A stretch of DNA of 64,000 bases from Marinobacter qingdaonensis (GTDB taxonomy: Bacteria > Pseudomonadota > Gammaproteobacteria > Pseudomonadales > Oleiphilaceae), in NCBI RefSeq assembly GCF_034555935.1, contig NZ_JAYDCJ010000003.1:1426001-1490000 (forward strand), given 5' to 3'. Every line of letters starts with the position of its first letter. Within the stretch, counting starts at the first letter, position 1. Position numbers and translations under genes: made by a program. Of the stretch, positions 25,931 to 34,819 are shown in pieces. The notes beneath the pieces were generated by a model that saw nothing but the letters and a program-made list of their open reading frames with translations, did not search any database and was not told the origin of the DNA.

Positions 25931-26968
25931 GCGGCCGCCCTCACGCAGCATGGTGGCCAGGGTGGCCCGTACCGCACCAATCTGATTGGGCTCCAGGCGC
26001 ACGACTTTCGGCAGGTCTTCCTCGGCCAGGCTGGGTTGGTTGGCGTGCCGGAGAACTTCACGAGTGCCAAGGACCATACCGTCGTTGAGCGGTGTCTTGG
26101 CTTGTTCTGGGGCCGGGCGTTCGGCGGCGAGTAACAATGCATGGTAAGTGGGCGGTAAATGCCACACATTGGCAAGCAATTGGCTGGCTGACCACTGGTG
26201 GCGGGCCAGAGCCTGACGGATCAAAGCCGGATTGGGGTCTGTGTTGAGCCGCGCCCGACCGATACGGTGCAATTCGCGATAGATAGTTATGTAGGACAGG
26301 GCCGGCAGCAGGCCGGACATGAAGTGGGTGCCTGGGTCTGCTCCCTGACTTTTGGCAATGAGTTCCGAAGCTCGGGCGCAGGTTAGCCCCCAACGCCAGA
26401 CCCTCTGCGCAAACAGCGCTTCGCGGCTGTTCCGTGCTGCCATCATCGGCCGCATGATCGCTGCGGCCACTACATTTCTGATTCCGTCGATTCCCAGCAT
26501 GAAGACGGCCTGATCCACCGAATCAATGGTTTGTTCGCCATGGCGAAAATAGGGGCTGTTGGCGACCTGTAGTAGCTGGTCGGTCAAGGCCGGATCGCCC
26601 AGGATGATCTCGGTAATGTGCTGGCGATCGGCTTTGGGGTCTGACAGGGCCCGCATCAACATTGGCAGGCTGAAAGGCTTGCGAGGTAGCTCGTCCAGGT
26701 TTCCAGTCTGCAATCGATTGTTGAGTTCGTCCAGGACTTGAGATTCGGTTGAGGAGGGCTCCGTCATGAACTTGTCTGGTTCTGAGTCCAGGAGCCAGCA
26801 AAACATCTGCTCTTCAAGTTCGTCCGCGAGCTCGGCAATCTCCCCGGTTAATTCCTGAACGGGGTCGTCACTCACCGGATTCAGCAGGCGGGTTTCCGGC
26901 AAATCTGCCGGCGGTGGGGGGGTGGCGGTTGAAAAAAAGCCTTTAATCCAGGAAAGAAAGCCTGGCAT
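25913..26968 (-). CDS. HDOD domain protein
   Basis: A 351-residue protein with an HDOD domain in residues 95-300 (FSLPMLMRALSDP, ILGDPALTDQLLQVANSPYF). HDOD proteins resemble HD phosphohydrolases but lack their catalytic residues and act as signalling adaptors, often linked to c-di-GMP or chemotaxis. The N-terminal 90 residues are acidic and low in complexity, with no clear domain. It is a single gene, convergent with YihY. Target unknown. Confidence 0.82.
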   Translation of the reverse strand: MPGFLSWIKGFFSTATPPPPADLPETRLLNPVSDDPVQELTGEIAELADELEEQMFCWLLDSEPDKFMTEPSSTESQVLDELNNRLQTGNLDELPRKPFSLPMLMRALSDPKADRQHITEIILGDPALTDQLLQVANSPYFRHGEQTIDSVDQAVFMLGIDGIRNVVAAAIMRPMMAARNSREALFAQRVWRWGLTCARASELIAKSQGADPGTHFMSGLLPALSYITIYRELHRIGRARLNTDPNPALIRQALARHQWSASQLLANVWHLPPTYHALLLAAERPAPEQAKTPLNDGMVLGTREVLRHANQPSLAEEDLPKVVRLEPNQIGAVRATLATMLREGGRSATRV

Positions 26969-27120
26969 CCATTGCCTCCGCGTCGATCAGTCGATATGGA
27001 TCTCCATCTTTCAGCGCAGTATAGCCGGCGTCCACGGTGCTTGCACGGTCGTTTGTCTGTACTTTCGTGGCAGCCGCCGGGCTTTACCAAGGCTCTTTCC
27101 GGCCGCTGTTCCCCTTGCGG

Positions 27121-28350
27121 TCAGGCCAGGGCCTGGCCAAAAACAAACACCAGCTGGCAGAAACCGGCACCCATGCCGAGGAAGGCACCCACCAGGATCA
27201 GCTTGATCTCATCTTCCTGGAAGCAGGGTCGGAGCAGGTCCTGGAACTCCTCGGAGGATAGCGCAATCATCCGCTCCACCATGATCGACTCCACCGCCCG
27301 GGCCCGGTCCTGCTCGAACACCGGGTTGTTGAACGAGGTTTGCGAGATCTCGATGGCTTTTTCCCCGACCTGGTTTTTCAGGGTGGCGAAGCCGGTGGCG
27401 CCGAAGGCCATCTGGGTCAGCGCCTTGCCCATGCCCGCGGTCTCGTCCACCAGGGGCTTGATGTGTTTTTTCACCATGTTGCGGGCGCGGTTGCCCTTGG
27501 GGCCGTTGAGGATGGCGTTGATGATGTTGCCGACGGTGAGAATTTCGTGGGTGACGATGTGGCAGAACGACTCCGCCACCGCCGGCTGGCGTTTCAGGAA
27601 CAGGCCCTGGAGTCGAATCGGACCGATGCGCTTTTCCACCAGCGGCCGGAAGATCACGTTCAGGGCGATCCAGTTGGTGGCCCAGCCCACCAGCAGGCCG
27701 AAGAAGGGCAGTACCCACCAGGCCTGGTAGAAGTACCAGACGCTCATCTGGATCAGGCCGAACAGGAAGCCGAAGTAAAGGCCGGAGTTGACGATGAAGC
27801 GGAACTCCACCTCGCCGCACTCCAGGAAGATGCGGTTCAGCAAGCGTTTGTCGCTGGCCAGGCGGTCGATGACCATGCCTTTGATGTCGAGCAGGTCTTC
27901 GATGTTGCTGGAGATGTCGTCCACCAGGTTGTCCACCAGCTGCGGGGTGGACTTGCGGACCCGGTCGTACACCATCTTGCGGGCCGAGGCCGGCAGGTTT
28001 TCCCAAAAGGTGGGGTATTCCCGCAGCATCATTTCGTCGACGTACTCTTCGATGCGGGGCTCGACCGAGTGGATGATGTGGGTGGCCAGGACCTTGGGAT
28101 CGATCTGCTCGAAGATTTCCCGCACGGTGCCGATTTTGGAGATGGTGGCGTCAACGCTGATGGCCGCCATTTTCGGGGCCTTGGACGGGATGATGCCCTG
28201 CCAGCCCAGCAGCGGTGGTTTGCCGATGAATTCCAGCGGGTAGAAGGTCATCTTGATGGCGAGCCAGTTGGTGGTCCAGCCAATCAGGGCAGCGATGACG
28301 GGAATGCTGAGGTATTGCCAGAATTCGGGGGTGGTGAACAAGCTAGTCAT
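27121..28350 (-). CDS. DUF445 family membrane protein
   Basis: A 409-residue DUF445 (YheB/YjiN-like) protein. A membrane-embedded motif occurs twice, GWTTNWLAIK near residue 24 and GWATNWIALN near 225, suggesting internal duplication. The regions between are helical and amphipathic, and a final hydrophobic helix lies at the C-terminus. No biochemical function is established. It lies downstream of rsmE and bioA on the same strand, but a long hairpin (28387-28487) separates it from them. Confidence 0.83.
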   Translation of the reverse strand: MTSLFTTPEFWQYLSIPVIAALIGWTTNWLAIKMTFYPLEFIGKPPLLGWQGIIPSKAPKMAAISVDATISKIGTVREIFEQIDPKVLATHIIHSVEPRIEEYVDEMMLREYPTFWENLPASARKMVYDRVRKSTPQLVDNLVDDISSNIEDLLDIKGMVIDRLASDKRLLNRIFLECGEVEFRFIVNSGLYFGFLFGLIQMSVWYFYQAWWVLPFFGLLVGWATNWIALNVIFRPLVEKRIGPIRLQGLFLKRQPAVAESFCHIVTHEILTVGNIINAILNGPKGNRARNMVKKHIKPLVDETAGMGKALTQMAFGATGFATLKNQVGEKAIEISQTSFNNPVFEQDRARAVESIMVERMIALSSEEFQDLLRPCFQEDEIKLILVGAFLGMGAGFCQLVFVFGQALA

Positions 28351-28386
28351 CCGCTACTCGCACTCTTTTTTGTAGTGTGAAGGAGC

Positions 28387-28487
28387 GCATGCGGCAGGGT
28401 TTTCCAAAACACGCTGTGAATACCTCCCTGTACGCTCGGCTCCGCCATCCATGGCTCCGCACGGTTTTGGAAAACCCTGCCGCATGC
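28387..28487. repeat. Long hairpin, long-loop family (copy 2)
   Basis: A perfect 24-bp inverted repeat: left arm 28387-28410, right arm 28464-28487. The 53-nt loop (28411-28463) contains GTGAATACCTCCCTGTACGC and GGCTCCGCCATCCATGGC. The reverse complement of this loop aligns closely with the loop of the hairpin at 43105-43206, while the stems differ. It sits in the gap between rsmE (3' side) and DUF445 (5' side). Confidence 0.85.
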
Positions 28488-28599
28488 CCTCCCAGGCCAC
28501 CGCTTTATAGTCGGCGGCAAGTTCGAGACACAGATAATGTTGGCCGCGGTCTGCAGTGTCAATGACTTAGCTGCCAGTGTATCACTGGCGTTACAGTCG

Positions 28600-29340
28600 T
28601 CAGTCGGTGGTGCCGATGTCGCCCCAGAGCCATTGGCACAGGGCCATGGCCGCCACGGGCGCGGTTTCGGTGCGTAGCACGCGGGGCCCGAGGGCGACCG
28701 GCAGAAAGCCCTCCTGTTCGGCCAGGGCGATTTCATCGGCGGACAGGCCGCCTTCCGGGCCGATCATCAGAGCCACTCGGGACGGCGTGTTGAGGCTTTG
28801 CAGCGAGCGTTCCGTGCGGTGGTGCAGGACCAGTCGGGCGTCGCAGTCGCGGCTGTGTTCCAGCCACTGCGCCACCGTCATCACCGGCAGGATCTCCGGC
28901 ACGCGGGCCCGGCCGCACTGCTCGGCGGCGCTGATGGCCACCGACTGCCAGTGGCGCAGGCGTTTGTCCTCGCGGTCGCCCTTGAGTTTGACGTCGCAGC
29001 GATCGGTGGTCAGAGGCACGATGCGGGTCACGCCCATTTCCACCGCTTTCTGCACCGCGTAGTCCATGCGATCGCCCTTGGACAGGGTCTGGCCGAGCAC
29101 GATTTCCAGCGGTGATTCGGTGGGATTGGGTTCGGGCGTGCCGACGTCCACCTGCACGTGTTTTTTGCCGGCCGCGGTGATGGTGGCCGGGTAGTCCTGG
29201 CCGTCGCCGTTGAACAGGCGCAGCTCCTGGCCTGGCTGCATGCGCAGCACCCGTCCCACGTGCTGGGCGGCGTTGTCGTCCAGCTCGGCGGTCACGCCCG
29301 CGCTCAGGGGTGAGTCGGTGTAGATTCGGGGGATGCGCAT
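28600..29340 (-). CDS. rsmE: 16S rRNA (uracil-1498-N3)-methyltransferase
   Basis: A 246-residue RsmE of the SPOUT superfamily, which methylates U1498 in 16S rRNA of the 30S subunit. It has the N-terminal PUA-like domain (HVGRVLRMQPGQ) and a C-terminal knot with LMIGPEGGLSADEIALA and LGPRVLRTETA. Length is standard. It starts 14 bp after the bioA stop codon, so the two may be cotranscribed. Confidence 0.95.
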   Translation of the reverse strand: MRIPRIYTDSPLSAGVTAELDDNAAQHVGRVLRMQPGQELRLFNGDGQDYPATITAAGKKHVQVDVGTPEPNPTESPLEIVLGQTLSKGDRMDYAVQKAVEMGVTRIVPLTTDRCDVKLKGDREDKRLRHWQSVAISAAEQCGRARVPEILPVMTVAQWLEHSRDCDARLVLHHRTERSLQSLNTPSRVALMIGPEGGLSADEIALAEQEGFLPVALGPRVLRTETAPVAAMALCQWLWGDIGTTD

Positions 29341-29354
29341 GCGGGGGTTCCTGG

Positions 29355-30704
29355 TCAGTCCCTTGTGGCGATATCGATGCCTTCGGTCGCCACCTGGGCC
29401 AGATGACGAATCTGGTCTTCGTTGATGACGTACGGCGGCATGAAGTAAACCACATTACCCAGGGGGCGAAGCAAGGCTTCCCGGGTCAGCGAATGCTGAT
29501 ACACCCGGATGCCGCGGCGTTCCTGCCAGGGGAAGGCGGTCTTGCTGGCCTTGTCCTTGACCATTTCCACCGCCAGGGTCATGCCGTGCTGGCGGATGTC
29601 GCCCACGTGCGGATGGTCGGCCAGGTGCGCCACAGACTCCGCCATGCAGGCGGACAGCCGGCGGTTGTTCTCGATCACGTTGTCGTCCCGGAAGATGTCC
29701 AGGGTGGCCAGGGCCACGGCGCAGCCGATCGGGTTGCCGGTGTAGCTGTGGGAGTGCAGGAACGCCTTCAGGGTCTCGTAGTCGTCGTAGAAGGCGTTGT
29801 AGACGTTGTCGGTGGTCAGCACCACCGACAGCGGCAGGTAACCGGCGGTCAGGCCCTTGGACAGGCACATGAAGTCCGGGGTGATGCCTGACTGCTCGCA
29901 GGCGAACAGGGTGCCGGTGCGGCCGAAGCCGACGGCGATTTCATCGGCAATCAGGTGCACGCCATAGCGGTCGCAGGCTTCCCGCAGTTTGGTGTGGTAG
30001 ATCGGGTGGTGCATGCGCATGCCGCCGGCGCACTGGATCAGCGGCTCCACCACCACGGCGCAGATTTCCTCGTGTTTCTCGGCCAGCAGCTTCTCCATGG
30101 CCTCGAACTGACGCAGGGCGTAGGCTTCGTCGGTTTCCCCGGCTTCCTTGTTGAAGGCGTCCGGGGAGGGCGCGGTCAGTACTTCCATCAGCAGCGGCTG
30201 GTAGGTGTCCTTGTACAGGGCGACGTCGCCCAGGGCCAGCGCCCCCAGGGTCTCGCCGTGGTAGCTGTTGCTGAGATTGACGAAGTTCTTCTTGCCGGGC
30301 CGACCGTGGTTCTTCCAGTAGTGGAAGCTCATCTTCAGCGCCGCCTCGACCGCCGAGGAGCCGTTGTCGGCGTAGAAGCACTTGTTCAGGCCATCGGGGG
30401 TCACCTCGATCAGGCGCTCGGACAGGTTCACCACCGGCTCGTGGGTAAAGCCGGCCAGGATCACGTGTTCCAGCTGGCTGACCTGGTCCGCGATGGCGGC
30501 GTTGATGCGCGGGTTGGCGTGGCCGAACAGATTGACCCACCAGGAGCTGACCGCGTCGATGTAGCGGTTGTTCTCGAAGTCCTCCAGCCACACGCCCTGG
30601 CCCCGTTTGATCGGCACCAGGGGCAGGGTTTCGTGGTCTTTCATCTGGGTGCAGGGGTGCCACACGGATTTGAGGCCGCGGGCGACGAGGTCGGCATTGC
30701 GCAT
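29355..30704 (-). CDS. bioA: Adenosylmethionine-8-amino-7-oxononanoate transaminase
   Basis: A 449-residue class III aminotransferase of biotin synthesis, converting KAPA to DAPA with SAM as amino donor. The diagnostic segment VWHPCTQMKDHE is at residues 14-25, SWWVNLFGHANPRIN near 50, the PLP-binding lysine in CLSKGLTAGYLPLS near 280, and HSHSYTGNPIGCA follows. The ATG at 30704 is chosen for GGAG eight bases upstream and the match to BioA N-termini. A candidate BirA operator lies 41-73 bp upstream. Other bio genes are not in the window. Confidence 0.95.
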   Translation of the reverse strand: MRNADLVARGLKSVWHPCTQMKDHETLPLVPIKRGQGVWLEDFENNRYIDAVSSWWVNLFGHANPRINAAIADQVSQLEHVILAGFTHEPVVNLSERLIEVTPDGLNKCFYADNGSSAVEAALKMSFHYWKNHGRPGKKNFVNLSNSYHGETLGALALGDVALYKDTYQPLLMEVLTAPSPDAFNKEAGETDEAYALRQFEAMEKLLAEKHEEICAVVVEPLIQCAGGMRMHHPIYHTKLREACDRYGVHLIADEIAVGFGRTGTLFACEQSGITPDFMCLSKGLTAGYLPLSVVLTTDNVYNAFYDDYETLKAFLHSHSYTGNPIGCAVALATLDIFRDDNVIENNRRLSACMAESVAHLADHPHVGDIRQHGMTLAVEMVKDKASKTAFPWQERRGIRVYQHSLTREALLRPLGNVVYFMPPYVINEDQIRHLAQVATEGIDIATRD

Positions 30705-30744
30705 GGTGAAACTCCGTTCGGACTGTCTGGTTCGCATGGGTCGG

Positions 30745-30776
30745 CTGTTAACCTGAGCGGATATTACAGTTAACAG
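30745..30776. promoter_or_regulatory. Candidate BirA (biotin repressor) operator
   Basis: An inverted repeat CTGTTAACC-N14-AGTTAACAG at 30745-30753 and 30768-30776. Bacterial BirA boxes follow TTGTAAACC-N14/15-GGTTTACAA, so both half-site sequence and spacing fit. It lies 41 bp upstream of bioA, where repressor binding would block the bioA promoter. Confidence 0.62.
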
Positions 30777-30874
30777 CGCCGCCTGACCACCTTGCCAAAG
30801 GCGTATGACCAGCCGGCCAATGCGTGGACCGTCCACGGGCCAGACAATGGTTCCAACGTCTGAAGGAGACCACT

Positions 30875-31363
30875 ATGGAACTGGAATTGCGACACCCCTA
30901 CGAAGCCGGGCTGACCGACGTGCTGTCCACGTTTTTCAACCGGGATCGCATCCTGGAAAAGAACGCCATGCTGGGCGCGCGCAACGTGCGCGTGGCGGAG
31001 CTGGTCCGGGACGAGGCCTCAGCCAAACTGGTGATTGAACGGGAAGTCACCAGCTCATCGGAAGTGCCGGCCATGCTGGCCAGCTTTCATCGGGAGTGGA
31101 ATGAAGTGCGTCAGGAAGAGCACTGGTTCCGCAAGAGCGACGACGAGTGGCACTGCGAGTTTCGCGTGCGGATCGAGGGCGTACCGGCCAAGATCCAGGG
31201 CATGATGAAGCTGCAGGGCGACGACCGGGCCTGCACCAACCTGGTCAGCCTGAACGTGCGCTGCGATTTGCCGCTGCTGGGCAAGAAAGTGGCCAAGTTC
31301 CTGGCCAAGGATTCCCGGCTGAAGATCGAGGACGAGTACGCGGCCACCCGGCGCCTGCTCTAA
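30875..31363 (+). CDS. DUF2505-like (START/SRPBCC fold) protein
   Basis: A 162-residue protein that begins MELELRHPYEAG and looks like a small START/SRPBCC-type hydrophobic-pocket protein of the DUF2505 group. There is no signal peptide. The ATG at 30875 has AAGGAG seven bases upstream and is preferred over an upstream in-frame start at 30824. Its neighbours give no functional clue. A similar SRPBCC protein of another subfamily is possible. Confidence 0.6.
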   Translation: MELELRHPYEAGLTDVLSTFFNRDRILEKNAMLGARNVRVAELVRDEASAKLVIEREVTSSSEVPAMLASFHREWNEVRQEEHWFRKSDDEWHCEFRVRIEGVPAKIQGMMKLQGDDRACTNLVSLNVRCDLPLLGKKVAKFLAKDSRLKIEDEYAATRRLL

Positions 31364-31371
31364 CCCGCCCC

Positions 31372-31399
31372 AAAAAAAAGCCCCACCGAAGGGTGGGGC
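31372..31399 (-). terminator. Rho-independent terminator of the amino-acid ABC operon
   Basis: GCCCCACC-GAAG-GGTGGGGC hairpin at 31380-31399 followed, on the minus strand, by eight T residues (31379-31372). It lies 21 bp past the ATPase gene stop. It has no T-run on the plus strand, so it serves mainly the minus-strand operon, though the plus-strand DUF2505-like gene also ends here. Confidence 0.85.
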
Positions 31400-31420
31400 C
31401 TTGGCCGGAGGGCGCGAGCG

Positions 31421-32167
31421 TCAGTGCGCCAGCACCCGTGACAGGAACGCTTGGGTGCGTTCGTTCTGCGGGTTGTCGAACACGTCGTCCGGCTTGCCCT
31501 GTTCCACGATCTGGCCCTCGTGGATGTAGATCACCCGGTCCGCCACTTCCCGGGCGAAGCCCATCTCGTGGGTGACCACCATCATGGTCATGCCTTCTTT
31601 CGCCAGCTCGCGCATGACGTCCAGCACTTCCCCGATCATTTCCGGGTCCAGGGCCGAGGTCGGCTCGTCGAACAGCATCAGCCGCGGTTCCATGGCCAGG
31701 GCGCGGGCGATGGCCACCCGCTGCTGCTGGCCGCCGGACAGCTGGCTCGGGTACTTGTCGGCCTGGTTGCCGATGCCAACCCGGTTCAGCAGTCGCTCGG
31801 CGGTGGCGTTGGCCACGGTGTCCGAGGTGCTCTTGACCTTCTTCGGCGCCAGCATGATGTTCTTGCGCACGGTCAGGTGCGGGAACAGGTTGAACTGCTG
31901 GAACACCATGCCCACTTCCTTGCGGATCTCGGCCAGGGACCTGGGGTTACCGCTCTTCGGCGCCAACGGGTGACCGTCCACCTTGAGGTGCCCAGATTCG
32001 AACTCTTCCAGACCGTTGACGCAGCGGATCAGGGTGGACTTGCCGGAGCCACTGGCGCCGATGATCACCACCACTTCGCCCTTGGCGACGGTCAGGTCGA
32101 TGTCTTTCAGGACATGCAGGTTGCCGAAGTACTTGTTCATGCCCTTCATTTCTACGATATCAGTCAT
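31421..32167 (-). CDS. Polar amino-acid ABC transporter ATP-binding protein
   Basis: A 248-residue ATPase of the GlnQ/HisP class. Walker A is GASGSGKST, signature LSGGQQQR, Walker [14 protein letters not shown], and the switch His is in VVTHEMGFA. It energises import by the permease encoded upstream. The ATG at 32167 has AAGGAA upstream and matches family N-termini; an earlier in-frame start at 32200 would overlap the permease gene. Substrate class: glutamine/glutamate or related polar amino acids. Confidence 0.93.
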   Translation of the reverse strand: MTDIVEMKGMNKYFGNLHVLKDIDLTVAKGEVVVIIGASGSGKSTLIRCVNGLEEFESGHLKVDGHPLAPKSGNPRSLAEIRKEVGMVFQQFNLFPHLTVRKNIMLAPKKVKSTSDTVANATAERLLNRVGIGNQADKYPSQLSGGQQQRVAIARALAMEPRLMLFDEPTSALDPEMIGEVLDVMRELAKEGMTMMVVTHEMGFAREVADRVIYIHEGQIVEQGKPDDVFDNPQNERTQAFLSRVLAH

Positions 32168-32180
32168 GATCAGCTTTCCT

Positions 32181-32852
32181 TCAGACAGAGGCCAGTCCAC
32201 GCCGCTCGATGAAGCGGAGGATCAGGGACAGCGACAGGGTGATGGCGAGATACAGGATCGCGACCACGAAATACACCTCGAACGCCGTGAAGGTATTGGC
32301 AATGTAGATCTGCCCCTGGCGGACAAGTTCGCCGACACCGATGACCGAGAACAGCGAGGTGTCCTTGATGCTGACGATGGCCTGGTTGCCCAGGGGCGGA
32401 ATCATGCGGCGGAAGGCCTGGGGCCAGATGATGGACCAGAAGGTCTGGGTCCGGGACAGGCCGAGGGACAGGCCGGCTTCGGTCTGGCCCTTGTCGATGG
32501 ACTGGACGCCACCGCGTACCACCTCTGAAATGTAGGCGCCGGAGTTGAGGGCGATGGCGGCAATGCCTGCGGTCAGTGGCTCAATGGGGCCGCCGATCAG
32601 GTCCGGCAGACCGTAGAAGATGAACAGCACCTGCACCAGGATGGGCGTGCCGCGGAAGATCTCGATGTAGGCGGTCGCCGGCCAGCGCAGGTACCACTTC
32701 TTGTTGATGCTCAACAGGCCAAACACGATGCCGAGGGCGAAGCCGATCAACAGGCCGCCGAAGGAAATCAGCAGGGTGTAGGGAATGCCCTTGAGCAGGA
32801 AAGGGATGGAGTCGATGGCCGCTTGCCAGTCGAACTGAAACTGAAATTCCAC
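32181..32852 (-). CDS. Polar amino-acid ABC transporter permease
   Basis: A 223-residue inner-membrane permease of the HisM/GlnP class with about five helices. The EAA loop is [24 protein letters not shown] near residues 142-165, which contacts the ATPase. [12 protein letters not shown] near 65 is a family hallmark. Only one permease gene is present, so a homodimer is expected. It follows the binding-protein gene by 91 bp and precedes the ATPase gene. Confidence 0.93.
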   Translation of the reverse strand: MEFQFQFDWQAAIDSIPFLLKGIPYTLLISFGGLLIGFALGIVFGLLSINKKWYLRWPATAYIEIFRGTPILVQVLFIFYGLPDLIGGPIEPLTAGIAAIALNSGAYISEVVRGGVQSIDKGQTEAGLSLGLSRTQTFWSIIWPQAFRRMIPPLGNQAIVSIKDTSLFSVIGVGELVRQGQIYIANTFTAFEVYFVVAILYLAITLSLSLILRFIERRGLASV

Positions 32853-32888
32853 AGTGAGAATCTCCGAAGGGGGTTGCAGTCAGGGATG

Positions 32889-32910
32889 GCCGGGGCGGTG
32901 TCGCCCCGGC
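32889..32910 (-). other. Intercistronic hairpin, binding protein to permease
   Basis: A perfect 9-bp GC-rich stem GCCGGGGCG / CGCCCCGGC with a 4-nt loop and no T-run. Such hairpins between a binding-protein gene and the downstream permease often stabilise the upstream mRNA, so that the binding protein is made in excess. That role is inferred. Confidence 0.55.
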
Positions 32911-32943
32911 GCAGGGAATCAGACCCGATGGGCCTGGCTGCCC

Positions 32944-33702
32944 TTACATGCCGTCAGGCATCGGGCCGAACCACTTCTCGTAAATGGTCTTGTAGGTGCC
33001 ATCTTCCTTCATGGAGGCGAGGGCGGCGTTCACTTCGTCGACCCACTCACTGCCTGCCTTGAGGGCGATGCCGTACTGCTGACCTTCGTATAGCGGGCCC
33101 ACGGTCATGACCTTGCCGTCGCCCTTGGTGCGGGCGAAGTAGCCGACGTTGGGGGCGTCGTAGAAGACCGCGTCGATGGCGCGGGACATCAGGGCCATGT
33201 ACATGTCGGAGCTGCCCGGGTACGGGGTAACGCCGTCGTCCTGCTCCAGGTTGCCCACCAGGTAGTCGTAGCTGGTGGAGCCGATCTTGGTGCCGATCTT
33301 CTTGCCTTCCAGATCGCTGAATTCCTTGACGTCCTCGTTGCCCTGGCGCACCAGGATACGCAGACCGGAGTCGTAGTACGGGTCAGAGAAATCGACGATT
33401 TCTTCCCGCTCTTCGGTGATGGTGATGCCGGCGATGGCGATGTCGACGTTGCCGGTCTGCAGGGCCGGGATAATGCCGTTGAAATCCATGGTGTTGAGGT
33501 CGTACTCAAAACCCGCCCGCTCGGCAACTTCGGCGATGATTTCCATGTCGAAACCGATCATCTCGCCGGTTTCCTGGTCCATCATTTCAAACGGAACAAA
33601 GCTCGGGTCGGTGACCACGCGCAGGGTCTCTGCGCTGACGGTACCTGCGGCAACGGTGAGGGCCAGACTGGCGCCAATCGTTTTCAGCCATTTCGTGCTC
33701 AT
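32944..33702 (-). CDS. Polar amino-acid ABC transporter substrate-binding protein
   Basis: A 252-residue periplasmic protein with a Sec signal peptide (about residues 1-24, ending TVSA). It is of the GlnH/HisJ type: VVTDPSFVPFEM, GFDMEIIAEVAERAG, and ITITEEREEIVDFSDPYY, whose Arg binds the amino-acid carboxylate. It is the first gene of the three-gene uptake operon. GlnH is the nearest named relative, but glutamate or other polar amino acids are possible. Confidence 0.93.
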   Translation of the reverse strand: MSTKWLKTIGASLALTVAAGTVSAETLRVVTDPSFVPFEMMDQETGEMIGFDMEIIAEVAERAGFEYDLNTMDFNGIIPALQTGNVDIAIAGITITEEREEIVDFSDPYYDSGLRILVRQGNEDVKEFSDLEGKKIGTKIGSTSYDYLVGNLEQDDGVTPYPGSSDMYMALMSRAIDAVFYDAPNVGYFARTKGDGKVMTVGPLYEGQQYGIALKAGSEWVDEVNAALASMKEDGTYKTIYEKWFGPMPDGM

Positions 33703-33900
33703 GCTTTCTCCTTTTGCTTTTTTTGTGCTCCGTCCACCCGGTAAGGCAGGCCGAAAATCGCTGCTGGTGACCGCAATTTCCGGGGAGCGTTAATGGAACT
33801 GCATCTCGTACACTTTAGACTAATGCCAAAGGAATTTCAGAAAATCAAACGGTTGGCGACGTTGGGCGGGCGAAAAAGAGGGCCTTGAGGGGACAGGGAG

Positions 33901-33928
33901 CACGGTCAGGGCGGACGCCCTGACCGTG
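33901..33928 (-). terminator. Hairpin downstream of metF
   Basis: A 13-bp perfect stem CACGGTCAGGGCG / CGCCCTGACCGTG with a minimal loop, 9 bp past the metF stop. On the minus strand a T-run appears only about 20 nt further on, so it is not a textbook terminator. It may terminate or protect the 3' end of the SAM-cycle operon. Confidence 0.55.
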
Positions 33929-33937
33929 GCGCGGCGA

Positions 33938-34807
33938 TCAGAAGGAGATTTTTTCCCGCTCGCTGATGCCGAGGTTTTTCCAGATGTTCAGGCTGGGTTG
34001 GGCCTGGTTCAGGGTGTAGAAGTGCAACCCGGGCGCGCCCGCCTTGAGCAGCTTTTCACACATCTCCGTGACCACTTCCTCGCCGAACTTGCGGATGCTG
34101 TTGGTGTCGTCACCGTAAGCTTCCAGCTGCTTGCGGATCCAGCGTGGGATTTCCGCGCCGCACATGTCGGAGAACCGGACCAGGCTGGAGAAATTGACGA
34201 TGGGCATGATGCCCGGCACCACCGGAATGGTGACGTCCATTTTTTCCAGCCGGTCGATGAAGTAGAAGTAGCTGTCCGCGTTGAAGAAGTACTGCGTGAT
34301 GGCGCTGTTGGCGCCGGCCTTCACCTTGCGGGCAAAGTTCTGCAGATCGTCTTCGGCGTTGCGGGCCTGGGGATGAAACTCCGGGTAGGCCGCCACTTCC
34401 AGGTTGAAGGTGTCGCCGCTGTGCTCGCGGATGAACTCCACCAGCTCGTTGGCGTAGCGCAGCTCACCGGCCGCCCCCATGCCTGAGGGCATGTCGCCCC
34501 GCAGGGCGACGATCCGGTTGATGCCGTTTTCCTTGTACACGTCCAGCAGCTCACCGATTTCCTGTCGGGTGCCACCGACGCAGGACAGGTGCGGGGCCGT
34601 CGAGATGCCCTGCTTGTGCAGGTTTAGTACCGTCTCGATGGTGCGGTCCCGGGTGGAACCGCCGGCCCCGAAGGTGACCGAGAAGAAATCCGGGTTCACC
34701 TCGGCCAGCTGGTTACGCACGGTCTGCAGCTTGTCCTTGCCCTGGTCGGTCTTGGGCGGGAAGAACTCGAAGCTGAACCGGCGCTTGAACTGTTTCTGGC
34801 TTTGCAT
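33938..34807 (-). CDS. metF: 5,10-methylenetetrahydrofolate reductase
   Basis: A 289-residue flavoprotein that reduces methylene-THF to methyl-THF for methionine synthesis. MetF signatures: FEFFPPKTDQG, SVTFGAGGSTRD, ALRGDMP, and GANSAITQYFFN. Length is standard. It is the third gene of metK-ahcY-metF, starting 12 bp after ahcY. The operon covers SAM formation, SAH removal and methyl supply. Confidence 0.95.
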   Translation of the reverse strand: MQSQKQFKRRFSFEFFPPKTDQGKDKLQTVRNQLAEVNPDFFSVTFGAGGSTRDRTIETVLNLHKQGISTAPHLSCVGGTRQEIGELLDVYKENGINRIVALRGDMPSGMGAAGELRYANELVEFIREHSGDTFNLEVAAYPEFHPQARNAEDDLQNFARKVKAGANSAITQYFFNADSYFYFIDRLEKMDVTIPVVPGIMPIVNFSSLVRFSDMCGAEIPRWIRKQLEAYGDDTNSIRKFGEEVVTEMCEKLLKAGAPGLHFYTLNQAQPSLNIWKNLGISEREKISF

Positions 34808-34819
34808 GGTCTGGTCCGA

